A stretch of DNA of 64,000 nucleotides. Origin: Bacillota bacterium (GTDB lineage: Bacteria; Bacillota; Clostridia; Lachnospirales; Cellulosilyticaceae). Numbering within the stretch: the stretch's first letter is position 1; every line of letters starts with the position of its first letter. The stretch is from assembly GCA_023393125.1 (NCBI GenBank), contig JAEWMQ010000099.1, positions 1 to 64,000 on the forward strand, in the 5' to 3' direction. Below the pieces are notes generated by a model that had not been told where the DNA came from, did not search any database, and worked only from the letters and a program-made list of their open reading frames with translations. Positions 7,510 through 15,046 of this stretch are shown one piece after another. Made by a program: the position numbers and the translations under genes.

Positions 7510-9699
7510 TTGACGGTAGATTGTATGGAAAAATTTAAAGAAAGAAATAGTAAAGTTACTTTTATCTTCATTTTAATTATTTGGGTTAGCGTTATTTTAT
7601 CTATATTGTTACTCAATAATTTTATTATTAATGAAAATAAAAAAAATCTATTAGACACGATCAAAACGATAACGGATGAAATCAACGTTAGGCTTAATAA
7701 GGAAATGAATGCTAAGTTTACTAATTTGATGGTTACAGCTAAGTACCTTTCAGAAGAAGATTTAGCTCATCCAGAAAAAGCAGTTCAAGAACTTAACCAA
7801 GTAGCTGAAAAAAGCAATTTTAACAAAATGGCTATTACTTATCCAAATGGAACATCCTATCTTAACACGGGACAAGTGATCAATCTTGGGCATAGAGAAT
7901 ATTTTCAAAAATCAATGGAAGGAAAAAGCTATATAAGTAGTTTAGTTGAGTCAGCAGTAGATTCAAGCCCAGTCAATGTTTATAGTGTACCTATTATAAG
8001 AGATGATAAGGTTGTAGGTGTATTATGGGGTTCTGTATTAACAGAAGATTTTTATAAAAGTTTGTTAATGGAAAGTATATATTACCTAGATGCTATTTAT
8101 TTCGTTGATAATCTAGGAAATACTATTTCACAATTAAATACTACTCCATTTGATGAAAATTTCTTTGATTTTATAAAGGAAACGGGTAAGATTAATGAAA
8201 AAAATTTAAAAGAGATGGAAGAAGACTTTATAAATGCACAGGATAACTATAAACTTTTTAAATATAGAAATGAAGAGGTATACATATATTATTCAAAACT
8301 AAATTATAATGATTGGTGGTTGCTAGGCAAAATCTCTACTGAAAAGATAAAAAATATGAATAGTTCAGTATTCATTACTTCAAGTGGAATTAGTGTTGCA
8401 TTGATTTTATGTTCAAGTCTAAGTTTTATTATTTTAATATCAAAGAATAAAAAAACAAATGACCTATTTAAATTAATAGCGTTTACCGACGATATTACAG
8501 AGGGGAAAAATGATTTTTTCCTAAAAAATAATGTAAGCAAAATTATTAATAAAAAAGGCAATTTTGCATTTGTTAGTTTGGAAATCATAAATATTAAATC
8601 TATTATTAATTTATTAGGCTTTAAAAATACACAACTTTTATTAAAAGATGGGTATAATTATCTATCTCAATTTTTAAATAAAGATGAAGTTGTTGTTCAT
8701 AGCTATTTAGGTGAATATAAATTAGTTTTGAAATATAATAATACACCAGAATTAATCCAAAGGATAGAAAATATAAGCCCTAATAAAATTAATAAAAATA
8801 TAGATGTTAAAATTGGGATTTATTTAATTGATAGAACAGATGTTAGCTTCGAAGAAATGTTTTCATATGTTAATATTGCAAAAGAGAGTATAAATGATAA
8901 TCTTAAATATGCAATTTATACAGAAGAAATGCATAAAAAAGAATTTGATAAAATAAAATTAAAAGAAGATATTAAGCAAGGAATAGTAAATAAAGAATTT
9001 AAGGCATATTTTCAGCCTAAATACGGAAAAGATGGAAAAATGATAACTGGTGCTGAAGCTTTAGTTAGATGGAATAAATGTGGTTCAATTATTTCTCCAT
9101 ATATATTTCTACCTATCTGTGAAGTGAATGGATTAATTAAAGATATTGACGAACTGGTATTAGAAGATGTATGTCAAAATCTAAGATTATGGATTAATAA
9201 AAATAAAAAGGTAGTACCAATATCTGTTAATTTATCTAGAAACTATTTAGATAAGATAAATTGCACCAATAGATTAGAAGAAATCATTAATACATATAAC
9301 ATTCCAAAAGAATTAATCAAATTTGAAGTCACAGAAAGCTCATTAGTTGGAAATGAAAAAAAATTAAAGGAAACCATCGATATCTTACGTGATAAAGGTT
9401 TTAAAGTTTTATTAGATGATTTTGGTGTTGGATATTCTTCTATAAAGACTATTTCTGAGATGAATTTTGATACTTTAAAAATAGATAAAAGTTTTATTGA
9501 CGGAATAGGTGAGAAGCGATGGGAAAATATAATCAATTATACTATTAGTCTAGCTAGAAATTTAGATATGAATATTGTTGCAGAAGGTATCGAAACAGAA
9601 GAACAGTATCAATTCTTACTAAATAGTAGCTGTGATGTATTTCAAGGATATTATTTCAATAAACCAATGAATTCAGATGAGTTCTCGAAACTCCTTTAA
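7510..9699 (+). CDS. Membrane c-di-GMP phosphodiesterase: extracellular sensor, degenerate GGDEF, EAL
   Basis: The protein has a first membrane helix (about residues 15-45), an extracellular dCache-like sensor of some 230 residues, a second helix (about 285-315), a GGDEF-like domain and a C-terminal EAL domain. The GGDEF signature is replaced by YLGEYKL, so diguanylate cyclase activity is unlikely. The EAL domain keeps EAL (near 516), SVNLSR, FEVTES, LLDDFGVGYSS, KIDKSF, EGIETEEQ and the final QGYYFNKP, so hydrolysis of c-di-GMP is expected. The start is uncertain: TTG at 7510 or ATG at 7525, neither with a good ribosome binding site. A perfect promoter lies upstream and a hairpin terminator follows at 9719. 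Confidence 0.9.
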   Translation: MTVDCMEKFKERNSKVTFIFILIIWVSVILSILLLNNFIINENKKNLLDTIKTITDEINVRLNKEMNAKFTNLMVTAKYLSEEDLAHPEKAVQELNQVAEKSNFNKMAITYPNGTSYLNTGQVINLGHREYFQKSMEGKSYISSLVESAVDSSPVNVYSVPIIRDDKVVGVLWGSVLTEDFYKSLLMESIYYLDAIYFVDNLGNTISQLNTTPFDENFFDFIKETGKINEKNLKEMEEDFINAQDNYKLFKYRNEEVYIYYSKLNYNDWWLLGKISTEKIKNMNSSVFITSSGISVALILCSSLSFIILISKNKKTNDLFKLIAFTDDITEGKNDFFLKNNVSKIINKKGNFAFVSLEIINIKSIINLLGFKNTQLLLKDGYNYLSQFLNKDEVVVHSYLGEYKLVLKYNNTPELIQRIENISPNKINKNIDVKIGIYLIDRTDVSFEEMFSYVNIAKESINDNLKYAIYTEEMHKKEFDKIKLKEDIKQGIVNKEFKAYFQPKYGKDGKMITGAEALVRWNKCGSIISPYIFLPICEVNGLIKDIDELVLEDVCQNLRLWINKNKKVVPISVNLSRNYLDKINCTNRLEEIINTYNIPKELIKFEVTESSLVGNEKKLKETIDILRDKGFKVLLDDFGVGYSSIKTISEMNFDTLKIDKSFIDGIGEKRWENIINYTISLARNLDMNIVAEGIETEEQYQFLLNSSCDVFQGYYFNKPMNSDEFSKLL

Positions 9700-9718
9700 A
9701 CTAAAAGATTAAATAATG

Positions 9719-9768
9719 AAAAAGCTGTTAAAGTTAGATGATTTCATTCTAACATTAACAGCTTTTTG
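9719..9768 (+). terminator. Terminator after the EAL protein gene
   Basis: AAAAAGCTGTTAA and TTAACAGCTTTTT form the outer stem, with an inner GTTAGA/TCTAAC pairing, about 20 bases after the stop codon. The right arm ends in a T-run. Confidence 0.8.
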
Positions 9769-9890
9769 TCAACTTGTTTTTATTGTGGACGTTTGCGAGA
9801 TGGGGCATAGGAGGTATAATAGGCATTATAAAGGGCATTATGAAATGAATAGGTTATAATAACAGAAATTAAACATAGGAGTAATGTGCC

Positions 9891-11039
9891 ATGCAAATAG
9901 ATATACCAGAGTTATCTGTCGTCGCATTAATTGGTAAAAATGAAAGAGAAAAACTTACCTTTGCAAAAAAATATTTTAATCAAGCAGAAATAGTGAACTT
10001 AGAGGCATTAGAATATATCGTAGGAAGTAGACTTAAAGAGGCAAAGCTGACGGTCATTAATGTAACGGACTTACAGGAAAATACTTATGAAGTGATTGTA
10101 AAATTAGGTAAAAAATATCATTGTATGCCTGTTGCCATTGTGTTTAATACACATGACTTAGCCAATGAAGAAAGGTCTCTTAAAGAATTCATAGCTGTTT
10201 TAGAGAAAAAAGGATTTAAAAAAATCTTTTTGTTTAATAACAAAGCCGAGATTAAAACCAGTAAGGTAGTGCGTGTTAAGCTTGAGAATAACAAGAGAGC
10301 AGTTCATGGACCTTTTGATATAATAGGTGACATTCATGGTTGTTATGATGAACTATGTGAATTACTTGAAAAATTAGGCTATGTAGTGGATAAGCAGCAA
10401 AACATAACACATTCGCCGCAAAATAGAAAATTAGTTTTTTTAGGAGACCTTGTGGATAGAGGCCCTAAAAGTCCGGAGGTACTTAGAATGGTTATGTCTA
10501 TGGTACAAACGAATCAGGCATACTGCGTACTAGGCAATCATGATGGTAAGTTATTACGGAAATTAAAAGGTTCAAAAGTTCAAGTGAAACATGGACTTGA
10601 AACCACCATGGAACAACTAGAGCATGAATCTGAGCAGTTTATAGAAGCAGTGAAACAGTTCTTAGAGGGGCTTATCAGCCATTATGTTTTTGATGAGGGA
10701 AAATTAGTAGTAGTTCATGCAGGACTTAAGGAGAAGTTACAGGGAAGAGAGTCTAAAAAAGTACGTGATTTGGCTATGTTTGGAGAGACAACAGGTGAAG
10801 TAGATGAATTTGGACTACCTATAAGGATCAAGTGGAGTGAGTCTTATAAGGGAAGTGCATTTGTAGTTTATGGACATACGCCACAGGCAAAAGCTAAAAT
10901 TATTAATAATACCATTAATATTGATACAGGCTGTGTATTTGGGGGAAGATTAACAGCCTTTAGGTATCCTGAAAGAGAAATTGTTGATGTCTGGGCAAAT
11001 AAGGTCTACTATGAGCCAGCAAGGCCATTTCTAACTTAG
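9891..11039 (+). CDS. Metallophosphatase fused to a degenerate polynucleotide-kinase domain (Pnkp-like, no ligase)
   Basis: Residues 140-382 form a calcineurin-type phosphoesterase with all metal-ligand motifs: GDIHG (Asp147, His149), GDLVDRGP (Asp186), GNHD (Asn216, His217), a late HAG and GHTP. The order and spacing match PrpE and the phosphatase module of bacterial Pnkp. The first 130 residues align by pattern with the Pnkp kinase domain, but the P-loop GxSGSGKST is replaced by GKNEREKLT (residues 15-23), so ATP binding is doubtful. The C-terminal ligase domain of full Pnkp is absent. The ATG has an AGGAG site eight bases away. It is a single gene; substrate unknown (nucleic-acid ends or Ap4A are options). 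Confidence 0.8.
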   Translation: MQIDIPELSVVALIGKNEREKLTFAKKYFNQAEIVNLEALEYIVGSRLKEAKLTVINVTDLQENTYEVIVKLGKKYHCMPVAIVFNTHDLANEERSLKEFIAVLEKKGFKKIFLFNNKAEIKTSKVVRVKLENNKRAVHGPFDIIGDIHGCYDELCELLEKLGYVVDKQQNITHSPQNRKLVFLGDLVDRGPKSPEVLRMVMSMVQTNQAYCVLGNHDGKLLRKLKGSKVQVKHGLETTMEQLEHESEQFIEAVKQFLEGLISHYVFDEGKLVVVHAGLKEKLQGRESKKVRDLAMFGETTGEVDEFGLPIRIKWSESYKGSAFVVYGHTPQAKAKIINNTINIDTGCVFGGRLTAFRYPEREIVDVWANKVYYEPARPFLT

Positions 11040-11166
11040 TCTTGTAGGAAGAGATATAAGCGTTTGCTATTTTAAATTCTAGGACAAAAGCGTGTCAACT
11101 TTTGTCGCTCGCCTCATATTATGTTATAGAAAAATGCTTTTAAATATTATAAAAGGATGTGGTTTT

Positions 11167-11577
11167 ATGGCAATTACTACGGCGAGCAATACAGCAACAG
11201 CTGAGAAAAAAATAGGAGCTACTACTCAGCAAGTATCAAGTGTCCCTGTAAGCTTTGAAGCAGCAAATGAGTTAGGCATAATTATTACTAAAAAAATTGA
11301 TAGATCAGGAGAAGTATACTTTCAAGGAGAAACAATTATTTTTACTATTACTATGACTAGAGAAGCTGGTATAACAGGTGCTATTAATCAAATCACCCTT
11401 ACTGACGAGGTCCCAGCTGTTGTGAAATTTACAAAAGACAACGTGCAGCTAATAGGTGGAACTAGTGGAAATATTAACGTATCTGGGCAAAAATTAACAA
11501 TTACTGAACTGGTATTAAATAATGGTAATCCTACTATTACCGTTATTATTACAGGAACCATCGATATTGCTGCTTAA
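11167..11577 (+). CDS. DUF11-like single-domain protein
   Basis: I use the ATG at 11167 (AAAGGATG site upstream); an upstream in-frame start at 11092 has no site. The 136-residue protein has a Thr/Ala-rich N-terminus without a signal peptide and then one immunoglobulin-like beta domain with the DUF11 pattern (I-T-K-x-I-D-R-x-G, Y-F-x-G-E-x-I-x-F-T-I-T, L-T-D-x-V-P). DUF11 repeats usually sit in large surface proteins; here one copy stands alone and would be cytoplasmic or exported by an unusual route. Role unknown. A shared hairpin separates it from the next, convergent gene. Confidence 0.7.
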   Translation: MAITTASNTATAEKKIGATTQQVSSVPVSFEAANELGIIITKKIDRSGEVYFQGETIIFTITMTREAGITGAINQITLTDEVPAVVKFTKDNVQLIGGTSGNINVSGQKLTITELVLNNGNPTITVIITGTIDIAA

Positions 11578-11607
11578 ACAACAAAGATAGATTTGTAGCA
11601 AAAACTT

Positions 11608-11640
11608 AAAGGAAATCCCTATAAAGAGATTTCCTTTTTT
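11608..11640. terminator. Terminator shared by convergent genes
   Basis: AAAGGAAATC (11608-11617) and GATTTCCTTT (11628-11637) form a 10-bp stem followed by T residues. The left part overlaps the end of the minus-strand gene that stops at 11619. Confidence 0.7.
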
Positions 11641-12062
11641 ATATTTTGGGATGGAGCCAGAGTATAATGAGTAGCTTTAATGCGATTTGTAATATAATAA
11701 CGAGGGTTACTACATAGAGATAGGGTTATATAGAGGTGCTCATCTTTTTTGAGGAGAGGGATATAAAAAGAGATATGATGGGAGCATAGTTCATAACATC
11801 CTTCTTGAAGTTCAATGCACCTGATAGTAAAAGGACCATTACTACAAATCCAATCAATAAGTTCTAGATTTTCTATATCTTGACTTGAAGTATTTTTAAT
11901 CTTGATGCAGAATATAGCCTCTTTACAGCAGCACCCTTCCCTAAGCTTTTGATGTATTTCTAAAAAAGATGTTTTAGCTACATATATTTTTACTTCAGCT
12001 GTTTGGGTATATTCTTTTACTTTCACCTGAACACGATTGACAAATTCTAATATCTGTTTCAT
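11619..12062 (-). CDS. Hypothetical Cys-rich protein
   Basis: The 147-residue protein starts at an ATG with a strong AAAGGAG site. It has eight or more cysteines, including a Cys-Cys-Cys stretch near residue 45, and alternating hydrophobic strands that suggest a beta sandwich (segments IKNTSSQDIENLELID and HISFYIPLL look like DUF11/CARDB-type strands). It has no signal peptide. It converges on the DUF11-like gene, which may point to a common role, but I do not recognise a function. Confidence 0.6.
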   Translation of the reverse strand: MKQILEFVNRVQVKVKEYTQTAEVKIYVAKTSFLEIHQKLREGCCCKEAIFCIKIKNTSSQDIENLELIDWICSNGPFTIRCIELQEGCYELCSHHISFYIPLLKKDEHLYITLSLCSNPRYYITNRIKATHYTLAPSQNIKKEISL

Positions 12063-12277
12063 ATAAGACTCCTTTCGGCAAGATTATATTTGTACTACCT
12101 TAATTTTATATTATGCGATTAGTACTACTAAAGTACTAAGAATATTGTAAATAGTAAGGGTATACTTGTTAGAGAAATATTATTTAAGGGGAGAGTAGGC
12201 AAGTATAATAAGAGAAATAGGTTTAAGTGTTCAACCATTGCACCTAAATAACATTTGTGCTAAAATGTGATAGATAA
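12063..12277. other. Gap before tRNA-Arg
   Basis: This 215-base gap between the divergent Cys-rich protein gene and tRNA-Arg presumably holds the promoters of both. I see AT-rich sequence but no box pair good enough to call. Confidence 0.4.
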
Positions 12278-12351
12278 GCACGCGTAGTTCAGCTGGATAG
12301 AGCGTCTGACTTCGGATCAGAATGTCGTGGGTTCGAATCCTACCGCGTGCG
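12278..12351 (+). tRNA. tRNA-Arg, anticodon TCG
   Basis: The 74 bases fold into a full cloverleaf. The 7-bp acceptor stem GCACGCG/CGCGTGC is perfect, the discriminator base is G and no CCA is encoded. The anticodon loop CTTCGGA gives anticodon TCG, which reads CGA. The T-arm contains GGTTCGAATCC. The 3' 47 bases of this gene also form part of the prophage attachment core, so the present 3' end is supplied by the phage; the gene sequence stays intact. Confidence 0.95.
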
Positions 12352-12353
12352 TA
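12305..12353 (+). repeat. attL: attL core (49 bp)
   Basis: These 49 bases, starting in the anticodon arm of tRNA-Arg and running two bases past its end, are repeated without mismatch at 55882-55930. The base before the repeat and the base after it differ between the copies, which sets the limits. Confidence 0.95.
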
Positions 12354-12355
12354 GG

Positions 12356-12406
12356 GTTGCGGTAGTCGTATGGTGGTCGTGACACCTATTTGACACCTAC
12401 CGCAAC
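12356..12406. promoter_or_regulatory. Left integrase arm-type sites / hairpin
   Basis: GTTGCGGTAG (12356-12365) and CTACCGCAAC (12397-12406) are a perfect 10-bp inverted repeat that ends at the integrase stop codon. Within it, the GACACCTA octamer occurs twice (12381 and 12392). A closely similar 24-base block occurs at 55761-55784 beside attR (20 of 24 bases equal by eye), which is what integrase arm sites look like. The hairpin could also end the tRNA transcript, whose own terminator was displaced. Confidence 0.6.
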
Positions 12407-13581
12407 TATAAAAGGTTTTTGAAAAGGTCGCTTTGCACTTGTGCAGCGGCTTTTTTGCTTTCTTCCTGTACATGTACATATATATTGTACGTGATTTCAA
12501 TAGAGCTGTGGCCAATCCAATATTGTACAGTTTTTACCGGTACATTCTCTTCGATCATACGGGTGGCGAAGGTATGTCTAAGTGCATGAAATCCTACCCC
12601 TTCTAATCCTATTTTTTTACATATAGAGTAATGAGACCTCTGGATGTTCCGGCTAGATAGAGGAGTGCCCACTTCACTACAGAAAACAAGGCCCTCAGTA
12701 TTAAACTCAGTTTTACCCATTTTTAAAGCTATTTCGTCTTGCGCTAGTTTATGGGCTTTAAGTAGCTTAACTATCTCTTGAGGTATAGGTATGGTTCTTA
12801 TACCGCTATTTGTTTTTGGTGGTTGTTTAAGCAGTTTCCAATAGGGCTCACTCTTATCGTGCATTCTAACCTCTTTATAACTATACTCTACTTTTATTTC
12901 TCCTGTTTTTAGATTTACGTGGCGCCAGTCTAAAGCGACGAGCTCACCCATTCGCATACCTGTGAATAGGCATGTTAAAAATAAAGGCTTAAGTCTTGTA
13001 GTATCTAAGTGTTTCATGTATTCAGACTGTTCTTGGCGTGTTAGAGCTCTTACTTCTTTAACAGACTTTTGGGATTTAGGTATATTTACTGCATTCATAG
13101 GATTTTTTGCTATCAGATCGTTCTTTACAGCATTACTAAAGAAGATATCTAATAGCATATAAATTTTTTTGATATAGCTTTTTGACAGTACCGTTTTTGA
13201 ATTTAAAAATTTCTGTAGGTGAAAAGCTTTTATATCCTTTAATTTCATGCCACTTATGGCGTCTGGGTTTATGTGCTTACGTAATATAACCTTATATGAG
13301 TCATAGGTACTTGGACGAACAGAGTTTTTAACAAACTCATCTAAGTAGGTATCACCCCATTTATCTAGTGTTATAACATCATCCCGTACATAACCATCGT
13401 TTAGAATGATGTCATTCTGTAGGGCAATCAGTTTTGTTCGTAGTACTTCTCTGTCCTTGTTATATATGTATTTTTTCTTTTGAGTCCCACTCGCGTTTTT
13501 TCCAATGGTAACTGCAGCACACCAGCGCCCATCTTTTCTTTGGTAGATACTACCATCACCATTAGCATTTCTTTTTCCCAT
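12406..13581 (-). CDS. int: Phage integrase (tyrosine recombinase)
   Basis: It catalyses site-specific recombination between the phage and tRNA-Arg attachment sites. The N-terminal 60 residues are an AP2-like arm-binding domain (GSIYQRKDGRW), residues 70-170 the SAM-like core-binding domain, and residues 180-385 the catalytic domain. Catalytic residues visible are Arg210 (TGMRMGEL), Lys256, His332 and Arg335 (HALRH), His358 (GHSS) and Tyr368 (NIYVHV). The 391-residue length is usual. It starts directly after the stop codon of the next gene on the minus strand (TAGATG) behind AAAGGAGG, so it is co-transcribed with the ImmA-like and repressor genes. The gene ends against attL as expected. Confidence 0.95.
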   Translation of the reverse strand: MGKRNANGDGSIYQRKDGRWCAAVTIGKNASGTQKKKYIYNKDREVLRTKLIALQNDIILNDGYVRDDVITLDKWGDTYLDEFVKNSVRPSTYDSYKVILRKHINPDAISGMKLKDIKAFHLQKFLNSKTVLSKSYIKKIYMLLDIFFSNAVKNDLIAKNPMNAVNIPKSQKSVKEVRALTRQEQSEYMKHLDTTRLKPLFLTCLFTGMRMGELVALDWRHVNLKTGEIKVEYSYKEVRMHDKSEPYWKLLKQPPKTNSGIRTIPIPQEIVKLLKAHKLAQDEIALKMGKTEFNTEGLVFCSEVGTPLSSRNIQRSHYSICKKIGLEGVGFHALRHTFATRMIEENVPVKTVQYWIGHSSIEITYNIYVHVQEESKKAAAQVQSDLFKNLL

Positions 13582-14049
13582 CTAAAAACTTCCTCCTTTA
13601 TCTGATCCACATACACTTAATGGTTCAAAATATAAAATATAATCTTTGCATTTATAAAAGGCGCCATACTTTTGCTTGTAGTATTCTATGGCGCTGTGCA
13701 AATATTCATCTGGCACACCTAGATATTCTGCTAGTTCCTGAGAAGTTGCACAATAATTAAGCAAGGCCTTAACAATTTTATCTGGACTAGCAGTATAAGA
13801 ATATCCTCTAGCTCTTGCTATCCTCTCTTGTTTTAAGCTGATTAGGCTATTATTAATTATAATGCCAAAGCTTGTCTCATGATGGCCTATCTCTTCGGCT
13901 AATACTCCGTATTTCACGGTATTTATAGAATTGGAACTTATAAAGGCTGTCCCATCACAATAATATCCACAGTCCCCTATAAGTTCCAATTCTTCTGTTG
14001 ACATTCCCTGATCTTCTCCTATAAGTATCAGGTTTTCGTAATCGTACAT
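13582..14049 (-). CDS. ImmA/IrrE-type protein with altered metalloprotease motif
   Basis: I start at the ATG at 14047-14049 (MYDYEN), six bases after GGGAGGG; an ATG 15 bases upstream overlaps that site. Phage proteins of this family sit beside the CI-type repressor and can cleave or regulate it. The motif region reads AEEIGHH (Ala51-His57) where peptidases have HExxH, so the first zinc ligand is replaced by Glu; this variant is common in Firmicutes phages and activity is open. The gene lies between the repressor and the integrase on one leftward transcript and touches the integrase start. Confidence 0.7.
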   Translation of the reverse strand: MYDYENLILIGEDQGMSTEELELIGDCGYYCDGTAFISSNSINTVKYGVLAEEIGHHETSFGIIINNSLISLKQERIARARGYSYTASPDKIVKALLNYCATSQELAEYLGVPDEYLHSAIEYYKQKYGAFYKCKDYILYFEPLSVCGSDKGGSF

Positions 14050-14088
14050 TAGCAACCCTCCCATAAAAACAAACGTGCTTGTATATAT

Positions 14089-14601
14089 CTATTTTAGCTC
14101 ATTTTTTCTTTTTAGTACTTGAGCTATATTATGTTTATTTTCATCCGCACTTAGTCCGTCGTTGTGAGCAGCTAAAGTCTCAGGTATATAATCATTCCTC
14201 AAGTTTTTATTCATCAGCTCTTCGAGCTTAATCTTTAACGCATACCCTATATTTCTTTCCAAGTCTTTTACATCTGAATCAGATACCTCAAATGAGGAGC
14301 CATTACCTTCTATCCACAAGGCTCCTTCTGATTCGTCACCCCGGATTTTATATCCGTATAGGGCTACTATTTGTTCAGCTCTATAATAAATGTTATCTTC
14401 AGACTTTCCGTCTTCTTCCTTTCCTAACAGATACGCTGTTTGAACACCAAAGAAATCAGCTATCTTCTGAAGTCTTTCTGCACTTGGCTTATTAATGTCA
14501 ATCTTACAAAGAGATCCACGAGACATTTCGAGTTGGTACTCAAGTGCATTTATTGATATTCCTTTGTCTTTAGCTAGGTCTTTTATCCGTTTGTAAATCA
14601 T
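14089..14601 (-). CDS. CI-like phage repressor (XRE family)
   Basis: The first 60 residues form an XRE helix-turn-helix (SINALEYQLEMSRGSLCKID) followed by the usual QKIADFFGV and YLLGKEE segment. The C-terminal 100 residues are charged and mostly helical, without a LexA-type peptidase site, so induction probably runs through the neighbouring ImmA-like protein or the AntA antirepressor rather than self-cleavage. The ATG follows AAAGAGGTG. It is the first gene of the leftward lysogeny operon and should bind the CTGAA-type repeats at 14626-14707. Confidence 0.85.
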   Translation of the reverse strand: MIYKRIKDLAKDKGISINALEYQLEMSRGSLCKIDINKPSAERLQKIADFFGVQTAYLLGKEEDGKSEDNIYYRAEQIVALYGYKIRGDESEGALWIEGNGSSFEVSDSDVKDLERNIGYALKIKLEELMNKNLRNDYIPETLAAHNDGLSADENKHNIAQVLKRKNELK

Positions 14602-14625
14602 GTTAACACCTCTTTAATTTATACT

Positions 14626-14707
14626 CTGAAAAAATTGCGTAGAAAAAGTGTTGACATTCTGAAAATTTAACGTATAATAACAATATAACCTCTGAAATTA
14701 TTACGTA
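14626..14707 (+). promoter_or_regulatory. Three operator-like repeats with exact 33-bp spacing
   Basis: CTGAAAAAATTGCGTA (14626-14641), CTGAAAATTTAACGTA (14659-14674) and CTGAAATTATTACGTA (14692-14707) share CTGAAA at one end and CGTA at the other. Start-to-start distance is 33 bases in both cases, about three helical turns. The middle copy fills the spacer of the rightward promoter and touches its -10 box. They are the likely sites for the CI-like or Cro-like protein. Confidence 0.7.
14651..14678 (+). promoter_or_regulatory. Early rightward promoter (PR-like)
   Basis: TTGACA (14651-14656) and TATAAT (14673-14678) are perfect boxes 16 bases apart, reading toward the Cro-like gene and the early operon. 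The second operator-like repeat lies in the spacer. Confidence 0.75.
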
Positions 14708-14749
14708 ATATCTGAATATCATCTTATTTTTTGTTTGTTCGCACTTACA

Positions 14750-14778
14750 ATTATAGAATATATTCAGAGGATAGTCAA
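14750..14778 (-). promoter_or_regulatory. Leftward repressor promoter (PL/PRM-like)
   Basis: On the minus strand TTGACT (14773-14778) and TATAAT (14750-14755) are 17 bases apart and read toward the repressor gene. The spacer contains CTGAATATATTC, a variant of the operator motif. The implied start near 14743 means the transcript passes over the rightward promoter. Confidence 0.7.
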
Positions 14779-14836
14779 TATAAAAACATAATATTTTCAG
14801 AATTATTTAAAGAATAAATAGAAAGGAGATAAAATA

Positions 14837-15046
14837 TTGCGGATTTATGATGCTATTTTAGAAAAATCCAAGGAAAACAGTATCTCAATAAACACCTTAG
14901 AAGAGAAAGTAGGACTTGGAAAAGGCAGTATATGTAAATGGAACAAGGTTGCTCCAAGCGTAATCAGCCTAAAGAAGGTGGCAGATGAATTGGGGTGCTC
15001 TATTGACGAATTACTAAGGGAAGGAGTAATCGAATGCAGGAACTAA
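14837..15046 (+). CDS. Cro-like XRE regulator
   Basis: The 69-residue protein is almost entirely an XRE helix-turn-helix (SINTLEEKVGLGKGSICKWN) with the usual Lys-Lys-Val-Ala-Asp-Glu-Leu-Gly-Cys segment after it. It starts at TTG (14837), eight bases after AAAGGAG; no ATG fits. It is the first gene of the rightward early operon and likely opposes the CI-like protein. Its end overlaps the antirepressor gene by 13 bases. Confidence 0.8.
   Translation: MRIYDAILEKSKENSISINTLEEKVGLGKGSICKWNKVAPSVISLKKVADELGCSIDELLREGVIECRN

Noticed and set aside
12231..12515. Minus-strand open frame across tRNA-Arg and the end of int
   Set aside because: It overlaps a certain tRNA and the integrase end, lacks a ribosome binding site and its peptide reads like the reverse of a tRNA gene.
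14837..15046. ATG start for the Cro-like gene
   Set aside because: No in-frame ATG lies near the N-terminus; TTG 14837 has a perfectly spaced AAAGGAG.
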